DNA of 28,463 nucleotides from JBOHPP01 sp050731755 (lineage in GTDB: Bacteria > Methylomirabilota > Methylomirabilia > Rokubacteriales > CSP1-6). A model generated the notes under the pieces. That model was given only the letters and a program-made list of their open reading frames with translations, was not told the origin of the DNA and did no database searches. Each line of letters starts with the position of its first letter. Positions within the stretch are counted from its first letter, which is position 1. The DNA is taken from positions 1 through 28,463 of the forward strand of contig JBOHPP010000084.1 of assembly GCA_050731755.1 (NCBI GenBank), written 5' to 3'. Shown one piece after another: positions 10,329 through 16,875 of this stretch. The translations under genes were made by a program, and so were the position numbers.

Positions 10329-13034
10329 CTAGCGTTGTGACTCGGTGAGCGAGCGGAGCGCTTCTTCCAAGCGCTTCTGCTCGGCGCCGTACTGGGTCCA
10401 GTCGCCGCGGCGCAGCGCCTCCTGCGCGCGCTGCCAGATCTCCAAGGCGCGCTGGGCCAGGGCCCGCGGCCCCGGTCCGGGGGCCGCACCGGCCGCGGCC
10501 GCGGTAGGCGCGGGCCCGGGGGCCGCCCGACCCCCGAAGATCCGCGCGAGCGACTGCTCGAGGGTCGGCTCCATCGCGATCTGGTTGCCGTAGGCGACGA
10601 TGACCCGGCGCAACTCGGGCAGCGCCCCCTGTTCGGCGGCGGCCAGGTAGAGCGGCTGCACGTAGATCAGCGACTGGTCGATGGGAATAGCCAGCAGCGA
10701 GCCCCGGATGATCGACGAGCCGCGCTGGCCCCACAGCGTGAGCTGCTGCGAGATCTCGGCATCCTGGTCGATACGCGCGTCGATCTGCCGCGGTCCGTAG
10801 ACCAGCTTCTCCTTGGGGAACTTGTAGACGACCAGCCGCCCGTAGTGGGGCGGGTCCGAGCGGGCGGCCAGCCAGGCGATCATGTTGTCGCGCCGGCTCG
10901 GGTTGAACAGCATCAGGATGACGAACTCCTCCTTCCGCTCGCCGGGCAGGCGCATGATCGTGTAATAGGGCTCCATGTCGCGGTCGCGGCCCTCCACGGC
11001 CCGGCGGGGGACGGCCCACATGTCCTCCCGGTTGTAGAAGACCCGCGGGTCCTGCATGTGATAGGTGGCGTACTGCCGCGCCTGGATGGCGAAGAAGTCC
11101 TCGGGGTAGCGAATGTGGTGCCGAAGGTCCTCGGGCATTGCCTCCAGCGGCCGCACGAACTCCGGGAAGGCTCGGGCGTACACGCGGGCGATGGGGTCGG
11201 TGGGGTCGGCCAGATAGAAGCGGACGGCGCCGTCGTAGGCGTCGACCGTCACCTTCACGGAATTGCGGATGTAGTTGCCGACGGTGCGCACGGGGTCCGC
11301 GTAGGGGTACCGGTCGGTGGTCGTATAGGCGTCCAGGACCCAGGTCAGCCGGCCGTCCGCGGTCACCACGATGTAGGGATCGCGGTCGTAGCGAAGGAAG
11401 GGGGCGATCCGCCGCACCCGCTCGGTCACCGTGCGGTACATGAGGATGCGGCTGTCCGGCGTCAGATCGTCGGCGAGCAGGATCTTGACCTCGCCGAACC
11501 GGGCGGCGAAGGCCAGCTTCCGAAAGAACGAGGAGAGCGGGACCCCTCCCTGCCCCTCGTAGGTCGTGTAGACGTTCTGATCGCCGGCCGGGTAGTCCAG
11601 CTCCTGGGTCCGGGTGCGCACCAGCACGTACTCGTTCGAGATCTCGCCGAAGTAGATCTCCGGCCGGGTGATCGGCCGGAACCCCTCGCTCTGCGGCGGA
11701 ATGTCCTTGACCAAGAAGTCGGGCAAGCCCTCGGGCGTGATCCGGTTCACCGGGCCCACCACGACCCCGTAGCCGTGGGTGAAGGTGAGGTGCTCGTTGA
11801 TCCAGCTCCGGCCCGCCTGCAGGTGCGCGTACGACAGCTCCCGGGGCGAGAGCATGAGCTGTCGGTATTCGCCGTCCACGGTGTAGCGGTCGTTGTCGAC
11901 GTCCACGAACTTGTAATAAGTCCGGATCTCCTGGAGCTGGCCGAACGTCCGCAGCAGCGGCCGGTGGTCCCACAGCCGGATGTTGCGGATGGTGGGAGCG
12001 TTGCGCTCCAGGGCCCGGGCGTCGAGCGTCTCGTCGGCGGGGAACTCACGCTCCTCGATGCGGTCCAGCCCGTAGGCCTGCCGGGTCATCCGGATGCTGT
12101 GCAGGATGAACGGCCGCTCGGCCTCGAGCTCGTTGGGGGCAACCCGGAAGCGCTGGAGCACGGCCGGGACGACGCCGAGGCCAAGCGCCCACACCGCCAT
12201 CAGACCGGCCACGGCCACGCCCACCAGTCGCAGGCCGGGTCGGGTGAGCTGAGCCAGGCAGGCCGCGGCGGCGATGAGGGCCAGGACCGTGAGCACGCCG
12301 AGGGCGGGCAGCGAAGCATGCACGTCGGTGTAGGAGGCGCCGTAGATCACGCCACGCGGCGAGTAGACGAGCTCGAAGCGATCCATCCAGAAGCCCACCG
12401 CGACCAGGACCAGCAGCAGGCCACCGAGAACGAGCAGGTGAGCGCGGGCGCCCGCGGCCAGTCGCGGCCCTCGGGCGGTGAGCACCAGGCTGCGCTGGAG
12501 CACGTACACCAGAAGCGTGAGGACCAGCGTGCCCACCACCAGCGCGGTGGCCCAGCCGGCCACCCGCCGCCAGAACGGCAGCGTGAAGACGAAGAAGGCC
12601 AGGTCGCGCTCGAACAGCGGGTCGGTCGTGTTAAAGGGCACCGCGTTGAGGTAGGCGAGCAGGGTCTCCCAGTGGGCGCTGGCCCGGATGCCGGCGGTGA
12701 ACGAGATCAAGGCCAGGACCACGGGCAGGAACCGGCGGATCAGCGGCTCGATCACCACCCGGCTCGGCAACCCCAGCTGATCCTCGAGCTCCCACAGCAC
12801 GTCAGGCCGCGCCGTACGGGCCGCGAAGCTGAGGTTGACGTACAGGAAGAGCAGCACGCCGACGGCGACTGCCGTGAAGAGCGTGCCCCGGACCCACAGC
12901 GTGGTCAGGAAGACCTGGGTGAAGCCGACCTCCTGGAACCAGAGCCAGTCCGTATAGAGAGGCACGGCCTGCCCGACGAGGCCCAGCACGACCAGGACCA
13001 GAATGAGCAGGACGGCGGTGCGCGTACGGGCCAT
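10329..13034 (-). CDS. UPF0182 family integral membrane protein
   Basis: The 901-residue product matches the UPF0182 (COG1615) family in length and layout. About seven hydrophobic helices fill the first 290 residues (for example AVLLILVLVVLGLVGQA, VAVGVLLFLYVNLSF, LLVLGGLLLVLVAVGFW). A large, probably extracytoplasmic domain follows, with the family stretches RLWDHRPLLRTFGQLQ, FTHGYGVVVGPVNRITPEGLP and LLFNPSRRDNMIAWLAARSD-like text. The tail has an Ala/Pro/Gly-rich linker and a helical end (ALRRGDWTQYGAEQKRLEEAL). The family is widespread in actinobacteria, cyanobacteria and some Gram-negatives, and its biochemical role is not known to me. ATG is at 13032-13034, 18 bp downstream of ahcY, so the pair is likely co-transcribed. 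Confidence 0.93.
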   Translation of the reverse strand: MARTRTAVLLILVLVVLGLVGQAVPLYTDWLWFQEVGFTQVFLTTLWVRGTLFTAVAVGVLLFLYVNLSFAARTARPDVLWELEDQLGLPSRVVIEPLIRRFLPVVLALISFTAGIRASAHWETLLAYLNAVPFNTTDPLFERDLAFFVFTLPFWRRVAGWATALVVGTLVLTLLVYVLQRSLVLTARGPRLAAGARAHLLVLGGLLLVLVAVGFWMDRFELVYSPRGVIYGASYTDVHASLPALGVLTVLALIAAAACLAQLTRPGLRLVGVAVAGLMAVWALGLGVVPAVLQRFRVAPNELEAERPFILHSIRMTRQAYGLDRIEEREFPADETLDARALERNAPTIRNIRLWDHRPLLRTFGQLQEIRTYYKFVDVDNDRYTVDGEYRQLMLSPRELSYAHLQAGRSWINEHLTFTHGYGVVVGPVNRITPEGLPDFLVKDIPPQSEGFRPITRPEIYFGEISNEYVLVRTRTQELDYPAGDQNVYTTYEGQGGVPLSSFFRKLAFAARFGEVKILLADDLTPDSRILMYRTVTERVRRIAPFLRYDRDPYIVVTADGRLTWVLDAYTTTDRYPYADPVRTVGNYIRNSVKVTVDAYDGAVRFYLADPTDPIARVYARAFPEFVRPLEAMPEDLRHHIRYPEDFFAIQARQYATYHMQDPRVFYNREDMWAVPRRAVEGRDRDMEPYYTIMRLPGERKEEFVILMLFNPSRRDNMIAWLAARSDPPHYGRLVVYKFPKEKLVYGPRQIDARIDQDAEISQQLTLWGQRGSSIIRGSLLAIPIDQSLIYVQPLYLAAAEQGALPELRRVIVAYGNQIAMEPTLEQSLARIFGGRAAPGPAPTAAAAGAAPGPGPRALAQRALEIWQRAQEALRRGDWTQYGAEQKRLEEALRSLTESQR

Positions 13035-13052
13035 GCGTGGCGGCGCGATGCG

Positions 13053-14321
13053 CTACGTTCCGTGTCGCCAGGAGGCCAGATACGACTCCTGCTCGGGAGT
13101 GAGGTCGTCGATTTCCACGCCCAGGGAGGCCAGCTTGAGCCGCGCGATCTCCCGGTCGATCTCGCGCGGCACCCCATACACCCGGCGCTCCAGCGTGCGC
13201 CCGCGCCGAACGATGTACTCGGCAGCCAGCGCCTGGTTGGCGAAGCTCATGTCCATGACCGCCGCCGGGTGGCCCTCGGCGGCGGCAAGGTTGATCAGGC
13301 GGCCCTCGCCGAGCACGTACAGGCGCCGGCCTCCGGCCAAGAGGTATTCTTCGACGAACGGACGCATGATCCGGCGGCCCTGGGCGAGCCGTCCCAGGGT
13401 CTCCAGGTCGATCTCCACGTTGAAGTGGCCGGAGTTCGCCAGGATCGCGCCGTCCTTCATCCTGACGAAGTGCTCCCTGCCGATGACCGAGGTGTTTCCA
13501 GTCACGGTGACGAAGACGTCGCCCACCTCGGCGGCGCGCTGCATGGACATCACCGGGTAGCCGTCCATCACCGCCTCCAGGGCCCGCAGGGGCTCGACCT
13601 CAGTGACGATCACGTGCGCGCCCATGCCCTTGGCCCGGGACGCCACGCCCCGCCCGCACATGCCGTAGCCGGCCACCACCACGGTCCGCCCAGCGAGGAG
13701 AATGTTGGTGGCTCGGAGGATGCCGTCGATGGTGGATTGGCCCGTGCCGTACCGGTTGTCGAACAGATGCTTGGTGTCCGCGTCGTTGACGGCGATGATG
13801 GGGAACGCCAGCACGCCCTCCTTCTCCATGGCCCGGAGCCGAATGACGCCGGTCGTCGTCTCTTCGGTCCCGCCGACGACCTCGGCGACCAGGTCGCGCC
13901 CGCGGCTGCCCTCGCCGTGCAGCTGGGAGATCAGGTCGGCGCCATCGTCCATGGTGACGTTGGGGCGCGTGGCCAGGACCGACTCCAGGTGGCGATAGTA
14001 GGTGGCGTGGTCCTCGCCCTTGCGCGCGAAGACGGGGATCTCGTACTCCCGGACGAGGGCGGCGGCGACGTCGTCCTGGGTGGAGAGCGGATTGGAGGCG
14101 CAGAGCGCCACCTGGGCTCCCCCGGCCTTCAGCGTGAGCATGAGCATGGCCGTCTCGGTGGTGACGTGCAGGCAGGCCCCCAGGCGGGTGCCCTTGAGCG
14201 GCAGTTCCTTGGCGAAGCGCTCGCGCACCTGGCGGAGCACAGGCATAGACTGCTCGGCCCACTCGATCCTGAGCCGTCCGGCCTCGGCCAGCGCCAGATC
14301 CTTCGCGTCATGCTCAACCAT
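13053..14321 (-). CDS. ahcY: adenosylhomocysteinase (short archaeal/Thermotoga-like form)
   Basis: AhcY reversibly splits S-adenosylhomocysteine into adenosine and homocysteine with tightly bound NAD, removing the product of methyl transfer. The 422 residues include HVTTETAML and CASNPLSTQDDV. The catalytic Lys/Asp/Asn region is NDADTKHLFDNRYGTGQST, the Rossmann motif is GYGMCGRG, and the family also has SGHFNVEID. The usual Cys after DNxYG is replaced by Thr. The C-terminal extension ending in the K..HYRY motif of the common bacterial/eukaryal enzyme is absent. Both traits are typical of the short branch found in archaea and Thermotoga. Some archaeal relatives prefer S-inosylhomocysteine, so substrate preference is inferred. 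The ATG is preceded by AAAGGA at good spacing. Confidence 0.95.
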   Translation of the reverse strand: MVEHDAKDLALAEAGRLRIEWAEQSMPVLRQVRERFAKELPLKGTRLGACLHVTTETAMLMLTLKAGGAQVALCASNPLSTQDDVAAALVREYEIPVFARKGEDHATYYRHLESVLATRPNVTMDDGADLISQLHGEGSRGRDLVAEVVGGTEETTTGVIRLRAMEKEGVLAFPIIAVNDADTKHLFDNRYGTGQSTIDGILRATNILLAGRTVVVAGYGMCGRGVASRAKGMGAHVIVTEVEPLRALEAVMDGYPVMSMQRAAEVGDVFVTVTGNTSVIGREHFVRMKDGAILANSGHFNVEIDLETLGRLAQGRRIMRPFVEEYLLAGGRRLYVLGEGRLINLAAAEGHPAAVMDMSFANQALAAEYIVRRGRTLERRVYGVPREIDREIARLKLASLGVEIDDLTPEQESYLASWRHGT

Positions 14322-14356
14322 CGGGCGGTGTCCTTTCGCGTGGGGTCGGCGCCGAG

Positions 14357-14362
14357 ATTATA
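14357..14362 (-). promoter_or_regulatory. -10 element upstream of ahcY
   Basis: A perfect TATAAT on the minus strand lies about 36 bp before the ahcY start codon. No convincing -35 box is found at 16-18 bp (candidates read GGTATT, CGGTAT and GCGGTA). Transcription from here would give a leader of about 29 nt that contains the AAAGGA ribosome binding site, too short for a SAH or SAM riboswitch. A 7-bp all-GC hairpin (14392-14412) lies just upstream. This is probably the ahcY-UPF0182 promoter, possibly helped by an activator. Confidence 0.55.
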
Positions 14363-14387
14363 AGGCTGATCGCCCTTGAATACCGCC

Positions 14388-14565
14388 TCAAGCGCGCGCG
14401 GCGCCCGCGCGCCGGAGGCGGCGACCGTGTAGCACCGCGCGCGAGAGGGGAGGTTTGGAGGGGGCGGTCGCTGCCCCCTCCAACTTCATGGTTTGGAGGG
14501 GGTGGCCGCTGCCCCCTCCATGTTCATGGTTTGGAGGGGGTGGCCGCTGCCCCCTCCAACTTCAT
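14388..14565 (-). other. possible chain of three overlapping micro-ORFs within the tandem repeats
   Basis: Read on the minus strand, each repeat opens with ATG and ends in a TGA that overlaps the next ATG as ATGA. ORF 1 (14524-14565) encodes MKLEGAAATPSKP. ORF 2 (14486-14527) encodes MNMEGAAATPSKP. ORF 3 (14388-14489) encodes MKLEGAATAPSKP followed by 20 more Arg/Ala-rich residues. The 38-bp period equals 14 codons minus the 4-base overlap. No good ribosome binding site precedes ORF 1 (a GGAGGGG lies 14 bases before the ATG). Translation is unproven, and this may be an accident of the repeat length. Confidence 0.2.
14452..14565. repeat. three tandem 38-bp hairpin repeats between metK and ahcY
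   Basis: Three head-to-tail copies (14452-14489, 14490-14527, 14528-14565) differ at only a few positions. On the plus strand each begins GGTTTGGAGGGGG and ends CCCCCTCCA followed by a TTCAT tail. Each copy folds as a 9-10 bp stem (TTGGAGGGGG with CCCCCTCCAA) and a 9-base loop. The array starts 24 bp downstream of the metK stop codon, on its sense strand. It could block or slow transcription into ahcY or protect the metK mRNA 3' end. There is no T-run after any hairpin. The copies have no unique spacers, so it is not a CRISPR. Confidence 0.9.
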
Positions 14566-14589
14566 GATCGCCGTCGAGGCCCCTCCGAG

Positions 14590-15741
14590 TTACATCCCGG
14601 CGTCGTCGCGGAGGTCCTTCACGCGGTGGGTCCGCTCCCACGTGAACTCCGGCTCCGACCGGCCGAAGTGCCCGTAGGCCGCCGTCTTGCGGTAGATCGG
14701 CCGCCGCAGATCGAGATACTTGATGATCCCGGCAGGGGTGAGATCGAAGTGGCGGCGGATCATCTGCTCCAGGCGGGTGTTCGGCACTTTGCCGGTGCCG
14801 AAGGTGTCGACCATGATCGACACGGGGTCGGCGACGCCGATGGCGTACGCCACCTGCACTTGGGCGCGCTCGGCCAGCCCGGCGGCCACGATGTTCTTGG
14901 CCACGTGTCGAGCCATGTAACAGGCGGAGCGGTCGACCTTCGTCGGATCCTTGCCCGAAAAGGCGCCGCCCCCGTGCGGGCAGGTGCCGCCGTAGGTATC
15001 GACGATGATCTTGCGCCCGGTGAGCCCGGTGTCCCCCATCGGGCCACCGGTCACGAAGCGCCCGGTCGGATTGACGTGGAAGACGCAGCGGGCGCGATCC
15101 AACAGCTCGGGTGGGATCACCGACACGATGACGTGCTGGATGACATCCTCGCGAAGCCGCTCGGTGGTGACGTCGGGACTGTGCTGGGTCGAGATCACGA
15201 CGGTCTCCACCGCCCGGGGTCGGCCATCGACGTAGCGCACCGTGACCTGGGACTTGCCGTCCGGCCGCAGGTAGGGCAACGTGCCGGACCGGCGCAACTC
15301 GGCCAGCCGCATGACCAGCTGATGGGCCAGCGTGATGGGCAGCGGCATCAGCTCCGGGGTTTCCCGGCAGGCGTAGCCGAACATCAAGCCCTGGTCGCCG
15401 GCGCCCAGCTTGTCGACGCCCATCGCGATGTCGGCGGACTGCTCGTCGATGGCGGTGATCACACCGCAGGTGTCGGCGTCGAAGCCGTACTTCGCGCGCG
15501 TGTAGCCGACCCGGCGGATCGTGTCGCGGGCCGTGCGGGGGATGTCGACGTAACAGGAGGTCGTGATCTCGCCGGCCACGACGATGAGGCCGGTCGTCAG
15601 CAGCGTCTCGCAGGCCACGCGTCCCGTCGGGTCCTGGGCGATGATCGCGTCGAGCACGGCGTCGGAGATCTGGTCGGCGATCTTGTCGGGGTGCCCCTCC
15701 GTCACCGACTCCGACGTGAACAGGTGTTCGTCCCGCGCCAT
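14590..15741 (-). CDS. metK: methionine adenosyltransferase (SAM synthetase)
   Basis: MetK makes S-adenosylmethionine from methionine and ATP in the cytosol. The 383 residues match the bacterial family length. Motifs seen are SESVTEGHPDKIADQISDAV near the N-terminus, GAGDQGLMFGYA in the middle, and the P-loop-like GGGAFSGKDPTKVDRS with ACYMARHVAKN after it. The ATG at 15739-15741 is preferred, with GGGAGGCAAGGA upstream. A TTG seven codons further out would swallow the ribosome binding site. The gene stands alone with its own likely promoter, while ahcY, which recycles the spent SAM product, lies downstream beyond the hairpin array. Confidence 0.98.
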   Translation of the reverse strand: MARDEHLFTSESVTEGHPDKIADQISDAVLDAIIAQDPTGRVACETLLTTGLIVVAGEITTSCYVDIPRTARDTIRRVGYTRAKYGFDADTCGVITAIDEQSADIAMGVDKLGAGDQGLMFGYACRETPELMPLPITLAHQLVMRLAELRRSGTLPYLRPDGKSQVTVRYVDGRPRAVETVVISTQHSPDVTTERLREDVIQHVIVSVIPPELLDRARCVFHVNPTGRFVTGGPMGDTGLTGRKIIVDTYGGTCPHGGGAFSGKDPTKVDRSACYMARHVAKNIVAAGLAERAQVQVAYAIGVADPVSIMVDTFGTGKVPNTRLEQMIRRHFDLTPAGIIKYLDLRRPIYRKTAAYGHFGRSEPEFTWERTHRVKDLRDDAGM

Positions 15742-15772
15742 CGTCCTTGCCTCCCGCGACAAAATTCGCGCC

Positions 15773-15801
15773 AGTGTAGCACGCGGCCTGGAGACTTTCG
15801 A
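15773..15801 (-). promoter_or_regulatory. probable sigma70-type promoter of metK
   Basis: On the minus strand TCGAAA (15796-15801, 4 of 6 to TTGACA), a 17-bp spacer and TACACT (15773-15778, 4 of 6 to TATAAT) lie in the 81-bp gap before metK. Transcription would start near 15766, leaving a leader of about 25 nt. That leaves no room for a SAM riboswitch. Confidence 0.5.
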
Positions 15802-15822
15802 GCCGTGGCCCCTCGTTCGGCC

Positions 15823-16875
15823 TCAGCCGCCCGGCCCGCCCAGTCGCGCCTTCAGCGCCTCCAGCCTGGGAACGACCCAGGGATCGACGCCGCGCAGGAT
15901 CGCTAGGTAGAAGCTGGTCCACTGCCCCAGCGCGGCCAGCGACAGCACCCGGGCCAGGCAGCCCTGGCCCTGCGCCCACGCCTCGCTGATGCCGCCGACG
16001 GAGCCGCCGATGAGCTCCCTGAGCAGCACAAAGCGCCGCGCCATCTCCGGCGCCTCCTCGGGGTCGCGCAGCAACACCAGGTGCATCTCGCGCGCGATGG
16101 GCCCGCCCCAGGCCTCGATCTCGTTGTGGTTCATCTCGGGCAGCGTGCCGGCGGCGGCGAAGGTTTTGGCGTTCTCTTCGAGATCTGTCTTCCACCGGTA
16201 GGCGACGGGGCCGGTGATCGGACCGCCATAGATCACGGGCAGCCGATCGCCGATGGCCAGAGCCAGACGCTTGGCCTCGTTCGAGACGGCCGGATTTGCC
16301 GGGCCCATGGCCTCGGTCACGGCTTCGAGGACGCCTAGCGCCTCATCGATCTCGCTGTCCTTGGCGACGGCGAGGTCGGCCGCCCGCAGCACGGCGAGCA
16401 GGCCGAAGAACAGGTAGCCCAGGGCCAGGCGCGGCATCAGCCCTTCCGGCAGGGCCACCCGCGGCAGGCCCCGGTCGTGGGCCAGCGCGGCCAGCCGGCC
16501 GCCGGCCGTGATGAACACGACCGTGCACCGCCGCCGCAGCGCGGCCTCGGCCGCCGACACCGCCTCGGCCGTCTCGCCGGAGTACGACAGGACGACGACC
16601 AGGTCGCGCTCGCCGGCCAGCGCCGGCAGATCGTAGCCGCGATGGACGAGGATCGGCACGTCGAGGCGGTCGGCGGCGCACGCGGCGAGGAGATCGCCGC
16701 CTGCGGCCGAGCCGCCCATCCCGGCCACGATCACCGCGCGCGGTCGGGGCAGCGCGATGTCCGGCCGCAGTCGGAGCGCGCGTCCCTCCCGGCACTGGGC
16801 GGGAAACCGCGCCAGCACGGCGCGCGTGTTGTGCGCGTCGATCCGGGCCAGGACGGCGGGATCGTCCAGCCTCAC
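15823..16875 (-). CDS. bifunctional phosphoglucose/phosphomannose isomerase
   Basis: This SIS-fold enzyme interconverts fructose-6-phosphate with glucose-6-phosphate and with mannose-6-phosphate. The 350 residues show the first SIS domain with GMGGSAAGGDLL and the sugar-phosphate loop LSYSGETAEAVSAAEAAL. The C-terminal PGI/PMI domain contains DLEENAKTFA and LPEMNHNEIEAW, with the family's catalytic Glu and His. I chose the GTG at 16873-16875, which overlaps the stop of the GH57 gene as GTGA. Its N-terminus (RLDDPAVLARIDAHN) aligns with the usual family start. An ATG at 16909-16911 would add 12 residues and a 40-bp overlap. Together with the GH57 gene it suggests processing of storage glucan into hexose phosphates. 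Confidence 0.9.
   Translation of the reverse strand: MRLDDPAVLARIDAHNTRAVLARFPAQCREGRALRLRPDIALPRPRAVIVAGMGGSAAGGDLLAACAADRLDVPILVHRGYDLPALAGERDLVVVLSYSGETAEAVSAAEAALRRRCTVVFITAGGRLAALAHDRGLPRVALPEGLMPRLALGYLFFGLLAVLRAADLAVAKDSEIDEALGVLEAVTEAMGPANPAVSNEAKRLALAIGDRLPVIYGGPITGPVAYRWKTDLEENAKTFAAAGTLPEMNHNEIEAWGGPIAREMHLVLLRDPEEAPEMARRFVLLRELIGGSVGGISEAWAQGQGCLARVLSLAALGQWTSFYLAILRGVDPWVVPRLEALKARLGGPGG

Noticed and set aside
7780..11973. A 1397-codon open frame on the minus strand spanning lptFG, the inverted repeat and part of the UPF0182 gene.
   Set aside because: It is antisense to lptFG and out of frame with UPF0182. Its low-complexity Arg/Gln/Gly/Glu-rich translation is typical of GC-rich shadow frames.
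14322..14356. Possible SAH or SAM riboswitch before ahcY, and likewise before metK (15742-15766).
   Set aside because: The predicted leaders are about 25-35 nt and show no riboswitch core.
10845..14363. A 1172-codon plus-strand open frame opposite the UPF0182 and ahcY genes.
   Set aside because: The product is His/Gly/Asp/Val-rich with no domain, and both strands cannot be the clear UPF0182 and AhcY proteins. It is a third-position GC artefact.
14452..14565. A short CRISPR array.
   Set aside because: The three units are directly abutting and palindromic, with no unique spacers and no cas genes nearby.
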